A stretch of DNA of 64,000 nucleotides from Rana temporaria. Its lineage: Eukaryota > Chordata > Amphibia > Anura > Ranidae. The stretch's first letter is position 1; every line of letters begins with the position of its first letter. The notes beneath the pieces were generated by a model. The model was not told the origin of the DNA and ran no database searches. It worked only from the letters and a program-made list of their open reading frames with translations. Below, piece after piece: positions 34,916 to 46,593 of this stretch. The stretch covers positions 521,043,522-521,107,521 of the forward strand of contig NC_053490.1 of the NCBI RefSeq assembly GCF_905171775.1, given 5' to 3'. A program made the translations under genes and the position numbers.

Positions 34916-35584
34916 AGGTTCCAGGCTTCATGTACACGGGACGTTGTTCAACTTCTCCTAAACGATTTAACTTGACAGCCATTTAGCCGCGGTTGCATCT
35001 AAAAATTGGCGGAACTCAGCTTTAAGCAGGTAGACTTGTTCCAGGTCTATATCTGCCATCTACCCAGTTTCTATTTCAGCGTGAAATAGAAACTAGCACA
35101 GATCTGCACCCGATTTACTGAGGGTATGTGGCAGTTTTCCCATAAACAAAACTGCCACAGATCCCCACCAGGTGCAACCCTGTCCTGTGCGTTATCAGCA
35201 GAAGAGTGGCATCCTTCTCTCTGCCCGTGCAGTGATCACACAGCACGAGCAGAGCCTGCACAGGATTAACACTCTCCTCCACCCTCCCGCTCTGTGTTGA
35301 GCAGGGACTGCAGAGAGATCACATCATGCAGCTCCAGCTCTCATTCTCTCTAGGCTGTCTTCGTCAGACACGGCAGAACAGAGAACTTGCACCCCCTTTT
35401 GTTAATTAGGAGCATTAACTGCTCCATTTTTTATGTTTAGCAGAGTGGTGCAAGCTTGTGCTAGCACAATACTTTATTAATTCCCCCCCCCCCCCTCCAA
35501 TGTTTCTAATAAATATAAGAATGTTTTTAAGTGGGTTGTGTGATAATTGTTCAAGATTGTGCCTTAAAAGCCATTAGTTTTATA
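34916..35584. other. Repeat-like flank and unassigned sequence
   Basis: The first part is shared with 43742-43860. The rest (35030-35580) is moderately GC, with no recognised element or exon. Confidence 0.4.
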
Positions 35585-35592
35585 ACATAAAT

Positions 35593-36339
35593 CAGGGGTC
35601 GACAAATCCCGGTCGCCAGGGCGACTAGAAATAGCATCCTGGCGACTTTTTTTTTTGGTGAAGTCCCCAGCTCTTCCTTGTGGAGCTGGCGCCATCTGGT
35701 GGTGGCCGTTGGTATTACTAGTTAAGCATTACAAGTTAAACAGCAATTCTAATGTAATTTTTCACTATTTTCACTGCCATCTTCTTCCCTCTAATTAGAA
35801 GCCCCAAACATTATATATATTTTTTATCCTAACACCCTAGAGAATAAAATGGCGATCGTTGCAATACTTTGTCGCGCCGTATTTGCGCAGCGGTCTCACA
35901 AGCGCACTTTTTGGGGAAAAAATTACACTTTTTTTTTTATCAAAAAATAAAACAGTAAAGTTATCCCCATTTTTTTTTATATTATGAAAGATAATGTTAC
36001 GCCAAGTAAATTCATACCCAACATGTCACACTTCAAAATTGCGTCCGCTCGTGGAATGCCGACAAACTTTTACCCTTTAAAATCTTCATAGGCAACGTTT
36101 AAAAAAACTCTACAGGTTGCATGTTTTGAGTTACAGAGGAGGTCTAGGGATATAATTATTGCTCTCGCTCTACCAATCGCGGTGATACCTTACATGTGGT
36201 TTGAACACCGTTTACATATGCGTGCGCTGCTCACGTATGTGTTCGCTTCTGCGCGCAAGCTTGTCGGGACGGGGTGCGTTTTCTGGCTCCTAACTTTTTT
36301 AGCTGGCTCCTAGATTCCAAGAAAATTTGTCAAACCCTG
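35593..36339. mobile_element. hAT element with perfect 8-bp target duplication
   Basis: ACATAAAT at 35585-35592 and 36340-36347. Ends CAGGGGTCGACAAATCCCGG and AAAATTTGTCAAACCCTG. Its interior is related to the TTAA element at 7915-9182 ('cctaacatgtcac', 'tttacatatgcg'). It encodes no transposase, so it is non-autonomous. Confidence 0.92.
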
Positions 36340-36347
36340 ACATAAAT

Positions 36348-36916
36348 AATAAACTTGGTAAAATACTATTGCTCGAGAAAGACTTATTTACGTCCTACAT
36401 AACCCCCTTTGTATTTACGGATAAAAAGCGTGATGCGAGGAGCAAACCACCAATGCAGAAGGGGTCAAGTGATTGGATGTATCTGGCAGGCTTATGGAGG
36501 TCGCAGATATCCGGAGAGATATTGGTCGTGGTTACCAACTGAAAACGGTTTTAAAACTCTGATAGCCACAGATAACAGAGGGGTGTGTGGTGGTATTTAA
36601 ATGAAGCAAGGAAGGGTTAAGTCACCCAAAAATTATTTATCTGCTTCCTCTCAAGCCCCTGAAGCGTAACGGTTTTGTACATCTGTTTGTACTTTCAAGT
36701 AGGAAGGGGTTTATTTTGCTTTTTTTTTTTTTTTTTAAAGCCACAATTAAAGAAAAAGTATCACCTGTTCACACCGCCACGTACACCCAACAATAGACAA
36801 GACAAAACAATATAGTAAAAAACAATGCAAAACTCTGTGCCTAAAGCTGGCCATACACTAATAGAATATTAATCGGAAACATTGCCTTCTAAGCACATGC
36901 CTTGGATTTCTAATCA
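36348..36916. other. Intronic sequence, unassigned
   Basis: Short open frames without recognisable domains and a T tract near 36720. No minus-strand exon detected. Confidence 0.4.
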
Positions 36917-37964
36917 TTAAAGCAGAGGTTCTTCCAAAAGTGAACCTTCGCTTTTTGGAACCCCCCCCCCCCTCTGGTGTCACATTTGGCACCTTTCAGG
37001 GGGAGGGGGTGCAGATACCTGTACAATACAGGTATTTGCACCACTTCCGGGTATAGACTCTGTCCCACAATCCGCTTGAGTGTTTCCATCATATACCGCT
37101 TCCTATCAGTCTGGATATAGATATCAGATATTCCAGCTGCTCTCAACACACAACGAGACGAGACTTGTTTGTGTGCTAAACATGGAGTGTTTAAAAGAAC
37201 CAAGAATGCAACCTTATATACAGTTTAAAGAGGAGGTAACCAGAACATAAATTAACATGAGCTAATTAACTAATCATTTACCCAGACGAGATATGACCTT
37301 TCAGAGTAGACGTCCCATCTCCGCTCACCTGCTATAAAATACATATTATCATAAGTGTAAACACAGGACATTTTCAAACAATATCAGGGTCAATAAGCAC
37401 AGAGAACAGAGAGATGGCTGGAGGTGACGGCATTAGCATCTAACAGTATGAATGAGTCACTCTTACAATTAACCCATTGAGTTCAGAATCAACAACCAGA
37501 AAATAGTTCTTTACAGATATCCTGGAATATATTGTGAATAATAATGACATAATAATCCCATCTCAGGTAGTCCAAGATATAATTTCTCAGTCATCCTATG
37601 CCCCTAGTGGACATAGGTTTAGAATCTGTCACAGACTCCCACGGGAGTCCCGCCCCTTAGCGTCACCCCCCGTTGTGTTCTGGGAAACACACGGCTCCCA
37701 GAACACAGCAGGGACCAGTGAGGACGGCACAGCGCGACTCGTGCGTGCGCAGTAGGGAACCAGGCAGTGAAGCCGAATCGCTTCACTTCCCAATTCCCTC
37801 ACTGAGGATGGCGGCGGGGGAAGCCGAGAGCCGAGCGGTAGCTTGGCGTCGGCTGCCGACGTCACAGGCGACCTGGACAGGTAAGTGTCCATTTTTTAAA
37901 AGTCAGCAGCTGCAGTATTTGTAGCTGCTAGCTTTAAAAAAAAAAAAGTGAACCTCCGCTTTAA
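36917..37964. mobile_element. TTAA-family element (AGCAGAGGTTC / GAACCTCCGCT) with a large insertion
   Basis: TTAA at 36917-36920 and 37961-37964. Family sequence covers 36917-37070 and 37620-37964. The middle 550 bp are foreign and not classified. Confidence 0.75.
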
Positions 37965-38232
37965 TGGAGTCAAAGTGATGTTTGCTTTCGACTGCAGTAA
38001 TGAGAAAATTTGAAGGCGTGGGATGGAATGGAAAATTTCCTGCTGATCTTGTACGTTTGCCCGCTGACATAGAAATGATCAGTCAGAGACAGAATAACAA
38101 AAATATCCAGAAAAACGCATTTAAAAAAATTCTAAATTGATTTGCATTTCAATGAGTGAAATAAGCACTTGACCCCTTCGCAAAACATGACTTTGGAGGA
38201 GAAACCCTTGTTGGCAATCACAGAGGTCAGAC

Positions 38233-39147
38233 CAGGGCCGATCCTAGGCAGGGTGCACAGGGTGCATTGCATCCAGGCGCCTGCAGAGGTGGGGGCGCCG
38301 AACATCTAACAGACCCTCCAACAGAAGCCCTCTCTGTGTCCCATCACAGAGGCCCTTCTCCAGGTCCCAATAAAGTACCGTATTTATCGGCGTATACCGC
38401 GCACAGGGCAAAATCGTGGGTGCGCGGTATACGCCGATACCCGCTTTCCCGCGCCGAGTTTTGAATACTGCGCCGACATATACCAAGCGCAGTACACTCG
38501 GGTATAGTCGGCCAGTCTCGGCTCCTTCCCCGCTCATGTCCTGGACTTACAGGATGTGAGCGCGAGTGTTGCCGAGCCTGCCCGACAATACACGAGTGTA
38601 CTGCGCTCTGTATATGTTGGCGCAGTATTCAAACTCGGCGAGAGAAACGAGCGGGGAGGACGCCGCAGAAGGACGCCGGACCCGACGAAGAGGACACCCG
38701 AAGCCCGCAGACGAACCCCGGACCCGACGAAGAGGACACCCGAAGCCGCAGAAGGACGCCGGACCCGACGAAGAGGACACCCGAAGCCGCAGACGGACGC
38801 CGGACCCGATGAGGCCGCCGCGCAAGACACCAAAACTGTAAGTACAAAAAAAAACTTTTTTCCCCCACAGGATTGGGGGCCACTTTAGGGGTGCGCGGTA
38901 TACGCGGGAGCGCGTTATACTGCGATAAATACAGTACTTTGCTCCTCTTCCTGTATTTTTTTTTATTGTTAAGAGATCATGTAAGGATCCCAGGTTAATA
39001 AAGACTTTGTGGGGGAGCATCTCTGTGGTTGAGTCATTGCCATATAAACATTTGTAAAGGGGAGGAGTTAGTAAAATGACGACACCCATGTGGGGGCGGC
39101 AGAAATATTTCTGCACCTAGGCGCCTGTGACCCTAGGATCGGCCCTG
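38233..39147. mobile_element. hAT element inside Tc1, perfect 8-bp duplication
   Basis: GGTCAGAC at 38225-38232 and 39148-39155. Ends CAGGGCCGATCCTAGG and CCTAGGATCGGCCCTG are exact inverses. It carries a second element at 38387-38936. Same family as 61898-62166. Confidence 0.93.
38387..38936. mobile_element. TA-flanked CCGTATTTATCGGCG element inside the hAT element
   Basis: TA-CCGTATTTATCGGCGTATA at the left, GCGATAAATACAG-TA at the right. The interior has a 27-bp-like tandem (GACCCGACGAAGAGGACACC) at 38675-38800 and a palindromic core. Confidence 0.82.
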
Positions 39148-39461
39148 GGTCAGACGTTTCTTGTAGTTGGCCACCAGGTTTGCACAAATCTCAGAAGGGA
39201 TTTTGTCCTCTTTGCAGATCCTCTCATTAAGGTTTTGAGGCCGATGTTTGGCAACTCGAACCTTCAGCTTCCTCCACACAATTTCTATGGGATCAAGGTC
39301 TGGAGACTGGCTAGGCCACTCCAGGAGCTTATTGTACTTCTTGAGTCACCCCTTTGTTGCCTTGGCTGTGTGTTTTGGGTCATTATGCTGGAATACCCAT
39401 CCACTGCCTATTTTCATTTCCTGGCTGAGGTAAGGAGGTTCTCACCCAAGATTTGACTGTA

Positions 39462-40385
39462 TGTAGCGCCCACCCCAAATCTAGATGGCGCCATTTCAAA
39501 TTTAAGGGAAGTCCTATACTTGGGTTCAAATCTGGCCTTATGTTGGAATGCAGGTGTACCATGGTGTGTTGGGTGTCCCTTCTCGGCAGTGGTGCAGTGG
39601 GAGTGGTGACCCTGCTGTGCATGCTGGGAAGGGGTACTTAAGGGGCAGATGCCATTTTTCAGGGTCCTTCGCCTCGTGGCCCTCCTGGCACGAGGTGCGC
39701 GAACCCGACTTCGGGGCCACATTGGCCCGGAGTTGTTTCCCTGTTTAGTAGGCCCAGCTATGCTGGCTGGGGCCTACAATCCTAAAAGGGGATCCTAAGC
39801 TGTCTGTCCACAAGGGAGGAATCTGTCTTAATGAGGGAGACCGGGGGGAGGACCTGCCCTGGAGGAGACCGGCAAAGTTCTAGTGTCTCGGGTGAGGCCT
39901 GGTGACCTAATTAAAGGAGGGATCCACTATATTGAAAGCCCTGCAGTCTGCCGGTTCCGGCTTAGAGGCTCTTCTACTGCACGGCTGGAGGCTCGGGACT
40001 TTGAGATCCTGTGGCAGAGGATTCCTGGATGCATCCAAGCTCATTCAAAGGTCTGTGGCAGAGACCGTCTGGACATTAGTTTGGGCATGATCCCGGCTGC
40101 TAGGCCACGTGAGAGGGGACAATCTGGGTGAGCAATACCCACTTAATAGTGGAGACTGATTGATTCAGTACCGTGTGCCTGAACCTTCCCCTGCTCTTCT
40201 CCTCCCTTCTACTTTCTCCATTTCAAGTTATCCTGCAGTAAAGAAAATAAAACCCAATTGTTGAAGGTTTTACATCTGTCTGGACATTGCATTTATTATG
40301 GGCTTTCCCACCCTGACAACGAAGCTACAGAGGGGACGTGCAGACCCAAAATTTAACCAGCGGCTCCTTCGGGGGAAGTGCTACA
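39462..40385 (+). mobile_element. Solo-LTR-like insertion in Tc1, TGTA duplication
   Basis: TGTA flanks at 39458-39461 and 40386-40389. The element begins TGTAGCGCCC and ends GTGCTACA (TG..CA). Promoter-like GTACTTAAGG (39635) and a polyadenylation-type AATAAA (about 40244) occur in the expected order for an LTR. A related sequence lies at 53014-54350. No internal retroviral coding sequence is present. The plus orientation is inferred. Confidence 0.72.
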
Positions 40386-40735
40386 TGTACATGGACCCAT
40401 TCATTGTCCCTTTGATGCTGTGAAGTTGTCCTGTCCCCTTAGCAGAAAAACACCCCCAAAGCATAATGTTTGAACCTCCATGTATGACAGTGGGGATGGT
40501 GTTCTTGGGGTCACAGGCAGCATTCCTCCTCCAAACACGGCGAGTTGAGTTGATGCCAAAAGAGCTCTATTTTTGTCTCATTTGACCACAACACTTTCCC
40601 CCAGTTCTCCTCTGAATCATTCAGATGTTCATTAGCAATCTTCAGTTGGCCCTGTACATGCGTTTTCTTGAGCAGGGGGAACTTGCGGGCGCTGCAGGAT
40701 TTCAGTTTTTCACAGTGTAGTGTGTTACCAATCAT

Positions 40736-41190
40736 CTGCCCTTACTCAAGATGGCCATGGACAGAAATGCTAGGTGGAGTAAGGGGTTAAGGTTCTGAAG
40801 CTAGGGTCCTTCCCTAACTGTTACATATGGTTGTAAGGGGTTTCACTCATTTTAGTAGAATATTAAATGGCCTTGCACACATAATCTCTTGTAAGTTTTT
40901 ATCTCTGAGAAAAACATTATACATGCAACATTCTTTAGTAATTGCTAGAAATGTATCTTTCTTCTTGTTATTATTCGCACAGGTGTTGTTTTCATATAGT
41001 CCATTACATGTGAGACATTGCTTATTAATTGCTAGAACTGTTATATATTTTTATCTATAACTCCCCCATCTCGTACTAGGAACGCTTCCTCCCTTTTCTC
41101 AATTATATTAGGCAGCTGTTGTATTTACTTACTAAGCTTTTTTAATGAATAAGAAGTCTGTTTTTATCTTTACAGAACAGGTAGTCTGTA
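40736..41190. other. AT-rich intronic sequence
   Basis: Repeated 'attgctagaa' and 'ttatatatttttatc' words suggest a short duplicated segment (40905-41060). No exon. Confidence 0.4.
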
Positions 41191-42150
41191 TTAACCACTT
41201 AAGGACCGCCTCCTGCACATTTACGTCGGCAGAATGGCATTGCTGGGCACATGTACGTACAGGTACGTGCTGTGCCATTGTCCATCTGTGGGTCGCGGTG
41301 CGCGTGACCCGGTCCGAAGCTCCGGGACCACGAACCCGATCGCCTCTGGAGTCCCGCGATCGGTCCCCGGAGCTGAAGAACGGGGAGAGCTGTGTGTAAA
41401 CACGGCTTCCCCGTTCTTCACTGTGGTCGCGTCATCGATCGTGTGATCCCTATTTATAGGGATACACAATCGATGACATCACACCCCCCTACAGTTGTTA
41501 ACACACATGAGGTCACACATAACCCCATCAGCGCCCCCTGTGGTTAACTCCCAAACTGCAACTGTCATTTTCACAGTAAACAATGCATTTTAAATGCATT
41601 TTTTGCTGTGAAAATGACAATGGTCCCAAAAATGTGTCAAAGTTGTCCGAAGTGTCCGCCATAATGTCGCAGTCACGAAAAAAAAAACGCCGATCGCCGC
41701 CAAGAGTAGTAATTTTTTTTTTAATAAAAATGCAATAAAAATATCCCCTATTTGTAAACGCTATAAATTTTGCGCAAACCAACGATAAACGCTTATTGCG
41801 ATTTTTTTTACCAAAAATAGGCAGAAGAAGAATACGTATTGGCCTAAACTGAGAATTATATATATATATATATGTTTTTGGGGGATATTTATTACAGCAA
41901 AAAGAAAAAAATATTGAATTTTTTTCTAAATTGGCACTCTATTTTTGTTTATAGCGCAAAAAATAAAAACCGCAGAGGTGATCAAATACCACCAAAAGAA
42001 AGCTCTATTTGTGGGGAAAAAAGGACGCCAATTTTGTTTGGGAGCCACGTTGCACGACCGTGCAATTGTCAGTTAAAGCAACGCAGTGCCGAATCGCAAA
42101 ACCTGGCCGGGTCCTTCAGCTGCATTTTGGTCCGGGTCTTAAGTGGTTAA
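41191..42150 (+). mobile_element. TTAA-flanked element, complete 960-bp copy
   Basis: TTAA-CCACTTAAGGACC and GGGTCTTAAGTGG-TTAA. Collinear with 13497-14470. A (TA) run expands its AT-rich half at 41857-41875. Confidence 0.92.
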
Positions 42151-43259
42151 CATAATATTTCTTTGTTCTTACATAAAATTAATGTATTACGGCCCCTCCT
42201 CTTTTTGTAATGCATATATTGTCTTAGTATTATCAGTAAAGTCAGAGAATGATTTCGGATACATCATGTTTCTGTCTCTTACTATTCCTGTACTGAAGTC
42301 TCTCTCAAAGGGTGGCCACCCGAACAAACACACTGGGACTGCCTAAAGTCAATCAGCGCCAGTCTGCACCCCTACAGGTGGGGTGTTTTTCAAAGCGATT
42401 TCTCAACCAAACAAATCACTGGGACATGGGATGGAGGAGTTTGCTTTGAATACAAAAAAAATAAAAAAAAATACAGTTTAGTTCAGTTTTGATAATGGTC
42501 GGAGAATTCCGCATACAAAACAGGCTAAACAAAAGCGTGGCGTGTTCCTTTTTAAAACAGTAATGTAAGGCAGTGTATCCAAAAAAAAACGAGGACGAAG
42601 CTTTATGAATGGAGACCTTTGTGTTTGTGTCTCGTCTCATTACCCATACTGTATGCTAGAGAGCCCCATGACGGCGGAGTGTCAGCAAGTTATGTGTGGA
42701 GGACGACTGCCAGTGCCCACACGCTGTAAGCGGAGAACAAGAAGCAGAGATCGCCTTCTTTCACAGGAGGAAAGTAATTCAATAAAATTGCATGTTAGCA
42801 ATATTATGAGGCCGTTTTATATAGAGAAAGCCTCATTGCAGTGACGCACTTTAACGCACCGTGCACGTTGGTGCATTGCAGCGCCATTCATTTCCAAAGG
42901 CACACATTACCAAACATGCTGCAGGTGCGATTTTCATTCCATTGTGGTGCATTAGCAGTTCCCTAAAAGACAGTACACTGCAAGGGACTGGCATGGGCCC
43001 TAAAGGAAAACTCTCATTGAAAGAACATGCAGTCTGCATCTGCTACCCCCCCCCCCCCCCCCCATTAGGAAAGTGCCAATTGCCTGGCTGTCAGCTAGAT
43101 CAAGCGCTTTAATGCCTGGTCATTGATCTGGTGCTCTATCATATAGCCGCTACCCATCAGAAAGCCGCTACCCGGCGTATTGAGCTTTCGTGATGCGCAG
43201 CCGAAGTGACGTTAAAAGAAAAAAGAAAAACAAAATTCCAACAACTCTGCTTTTGGCAG
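42151..43259. other. Low-repeat intronic sequence
   Basis: Mostly unassigned. Includes a C tract at 43046 and a segment (43140-43205) similar to 44465-44545. No coding exon supported on either strand. Confidence 0.4.
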
Positions 43260-43741
43260 TTAAAGCAGAGGTCCACACAAAAATTGAACCTCCGCTGTCC
43301 TTATTTCTCCCCCCCTCCGGTGTCACATTTGGCTCCTTTCAGGGGGGAGGGGGGTGCAGATAACTGTCTAAGACCAGTATCTGCACCCACATTATCTGCG
43401 GGAGTCTATGCCACGTCCGGAAAAATCCCCCCCGCGCTGTCTTCTGGGAGATACACGGGTCCCAGAAGACAGCAGGGACCAGTGGCATTGCGCAGAGCGA
43501 GTCGCGCATGTGCAGTAGGGAACCAGGAAGTGAAGCCGCAAGGCTTCACTTCCTGATTCCCTTATCGAAAATGGCAGTGGCAGCACCTGAGAGCCGAGCG
43601 ATAGCTAGGCTTAGGGTGCCGACATAGCGGGCGAGCTGGACAGGTAAGTGTCCTTATTTTAAAAGTCAGCAGCTGCAGTATTTGAAAAAAAAAATAATAA
43701 TTAATAATAATAAATAATAATTTGGCAGACCTCCGCTTTAG
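43260..43741. mobile_element. TTAA-family element (AGCAGAGGTCCAC), right TTAA lost
   Basis: Starts TTAA-AGCAGAGGTCCAC and ends GCAGACCTCCGCTTTAG, with an ATAATAAT expansion before the end. The flank is shared with 34916. Confidence 0.78.
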
Positions 43742-43995
43742 GTTCCAGGCTTCATGTACACGGGACGTTGTTCAACTTCTCCTGAACGATTTAACTTGAC
43801 CGCTAGAAACAGCTGTCTAAAAACTGACATTTAGCCGCGTTTGCGTCTAGAAGCATTTGAAAAAAAATAAAAATAAAAAATTGTAATTACCGAAAAACGC
43901 CTATAAAACGAAAATGCAGCTAAACACAGGTTACTGCGTTTAGCGTCGGGAACTTCGGTGTCTGAACTCATTTTTTGCCTTCCAAAAAAGGCCTA

Positions 43996-44427
43996 TTAAA
44001 GCGGAGCTCCACCCTAAAGTTAAACTCCCGCTGATCGGAACCCTCCCTCCCTCTAAAGACAGGTATTTGCACCCACTTCCGGCCACACAGTCTCGGGCAG
44101 ACTGCGGGCAGGACATCACCTCCTGTAATCCCCCCGTTGTGCCCTGGGAACACTCGGCCCCCAGAGCACAGCGGGAGCCAATCAGCAGGCGCAGCGCAAC
44201 TCGCGCATGCGCCGTGGGGAACCGGGTAGTGAAGCCGGAGCGCTTCACTTCCTGGTTCCCTCACTAAGGATGGCGGGGGAGCAGCAGAGTGACGAGAGAT
44301 CGCTCATCCTTTGCTGCGGACAGCGCTGGACTCCAGGACAGGTAAGTGTCCTAATATTAAAAGTCAGCAGCTGCAGTATTTGTACCTGCTGGCTTTTAAT
44401 TTTTTTTTTTCATGGCACATCCTTTAA
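43996..44427. mobile_element. TTAA-flanked AGCGGAGCTCCACC element
   Basis: TTAA at 43996-43999 and 44424-44427, with the family hairpin GTCAGCAGCTGCAG at 44362. Confidence 0.82.
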
Positions 44428-45164
44428 AACGCAACTGCCTGGAAACTACCCTGTGTACATGTGCCAGTGTTCTCTCAGATAGCAGCTACCCGTCAGAAAG
44501 CCGGCATACCGAGCATTCGTGATGCGCAGCCAAAGTGTCATTGCCTCGCAGCCATCTTGGTACACCAGCACCCGTCCGCAGTAAGCCTGGAGTTAAAAGT
44601 CCGCAAGCGGACATCTCTATACACCCACCGAGTCTTGATTTTCACAGTTATTTTTAACAGTAAACTCAGCTTATAGAATGAAATGCAGCATTTAGAAGTT
44701 CGTAACACTGTTTTGAGGTTTTAATTTTAAAAGCAGCGGCGTTCGGTCACATCAGCAAACCTGTGAGACCTGTCAAAATCTGAATGGATTTGATCCAACA
44801 ACTCGATTTTTTTATCGAATCGATTTTTTGCACAGCCCTACATGCAGTAGTACATCTTTTCAGTGCAGCAGGTTGCAACACAAACCACCACAGAGCTGCA
44901 GTGAGTAGAGCTGTGACATTTCAATAAAGTTATGTGAAAAAACAAAAAAAAAATTAAAACCGTGTGATGCGCGAACATCAGCACCGTTATTGCCCAGCAC
45001 ACACCAGCAGTCGTGTGGTTCACTGATGGTATGTCCTCAGTCCTTGGAGGTTGAATAACACTGGGTGTCATTCAAATACAGAAGACTGAGGACATCTTGT
45101 GGCCAAAAAGCAAACTTCAGATTGAAAGTAAGTATTGCAAAATGAGCTGCTCTTTTTGATTTTG
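44428..45164. other. Intronic sequence, partly repeat-derived
   Basis: Starts with the unit shared with 43140. Later AT-rich sequence includes a short palindromic GAGGACAT / ATGTCCTC pair (45007-45096). Confidence 0.4.
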
Positions 45165-45658
45165 TTAAAGCGGGAGTTCACCCGAATTTTTTTTTTTTTC
45201 AACCTTAGATTGATGCTCATTTTGTCAAGGGGAATCGGGTAGTTTTTTTTAAATCGAAGCCGTACTTATAATTTTAGAGAGCGATCCTCCCCTGCCGCTT
45301 CCGGGTATGGTCTTCGGGACTGGGCGTTCCTATTTGATTGACAGGCTTCCGACGGTCGCATACATCGCGTCACGAGTAGCCGAAAGAAGCCGAACGTCGG
45401 TGCGGCTCTATACGGCGCCTGCGCACCGACGTTCGGCTACTTTCGGAAAATCGTGACACGATAGATGTGACCGTCGGAAGCCTGTCAATCAAATAGGAAC
45501 GCCCAGTCCCGCAGCCCATACCCGGAAGCGGCGGAGAAGATCGCTCTCTAAAACGGTAAGTACGGCTTCGATTTTTAAAAAACTACCCGATTCCCCTTCA
45601 CAAAATGAGCCTCAATCTAATGTTAAAAATTTACTTTTTGGGTGAACCTCCACTTTAA
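45165..45658. mobile_element. TTAA-flanked foldback element, AGCGGGAGTTC family
   Basis: TTAA at 45165-45168 and 45655-45658. Collinear with 29445-29926. Centre near 45412; arms of about 200 bp with few mismatches. Confidence 0.9.
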
Positions 45659-46181
45659 CTGGCCTGGGGGGGGGGGGGGTCTTTATTTGAAAATAAACAT
45701 GCCTGGGGTTGGGATTTAAAAGGTCAAACATGCCATCTCCAATGGTACATCGATTTTGGCTATAAATCATCATTAAAAATCGTTTTCCATCAGACTTTTT
45801 CTTGCATCTGCATGCCCTAAATCACAATCAAAACTAAATACTACTCACACCTAGCTGAAGATAAAAAAACATCAATGGGTTGCAGTACAACCTAATAAAA
45901 ACATGGGCCCCTCCTTACTGATCTGACAGGTTGCTCTCTTGTTACAGTCAGTTGCTATGATATGCGGTACGTGGGAAAATTCTGAGAACAAAAACACGCT
46001 GTAAAAGGGAAACATGTAAATACATCTAATGGGTGTTTCCCATATAAACGTCTACATGCTTCACATAGTAAATATTTTGATTTCAATGATGAGGACTTCC
46101 GTCACCCACAGATTTCCTAAGAATTGAGGGACCCAGAAAGATCGTTCAGGTTTTTTTTTTTCGCCGTCAGTAAATTTACAC
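45659..46181. other. Intronic sequence, unassigned
   Basis: G tract at 45666 followed by AT-rich, apparently single-copy sequence. Confidence 0.4.
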
Positions 46182-46183
46182 TA

Positions 46184-46593
46184 ATGCCGCAAACACACGG
46201 TTGGAATTTCCGACAACAAATGTTCGATGTGAGCTTTTGGTCGAATATTTCTGACCGTGTGTAGGCTCCATTAGACATTTACGGTCGGAATTTCCGACAA
46301 CAAATGTTTGAGAGCAGGTTCTCAATTTTTCCGACAACAAAAGTTCCTGTCGGAAATTCCGATTGTGTGTAGCCAAATTCCGACGCACAAAAATCCTACG
46401 CATGCTCGGAATCATGGAACGTCATGTTTCTCGGCTCGTCGTAGTGGTGTACGTCACCGCGTATTTGACGTTCGGAATTTCCGACAACATTTGTGTGACC
46501 GTGTGTGCACACAAGACAAATTTGAGCCAACATTCCGTCGGAAAATAAAATTTGCGGTTGTTGTCGGAATGTCCGATCGTGTGTACGCGACAT
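46184..46593. mobile_element. TA-flanked palindromic MITE, ATGCCGC..ACACACGG ends
   Basis: TA at 46182-46183 and 46594-46595. Repeated TCGGAATTTCCGACAACA in both arms. Its right TA overlaps the TTAA of the next element. Confidence 0.85.

Larger units (their letters stand above)
38085..40735 (-). mobile_element. Tc1-like transposon, split by two insertions
   Basis: Minus-strand transposase pieces: 40735-40390 reads WGKVLWSNETKIELF, and 39457-39156 reads EWPSQSPDLDPIE..VANYKKRL-like, both standard Tc1 catalytic-domain blocks. The subterminal 'gaataacaaaaatatccag' near 38093 marks the transposon's 3' end. The 5' end is missing at about 40735. Insertions occupy 38233-39147 and 39462-40385. Confidence 0.88.

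Noticed and set aside
38547..39116. Large overlapping arginine/proline-rich frames on both strands
   Set aside because: They fall inside nested hAT and TA elements with a short tandem repeat and have no domain.
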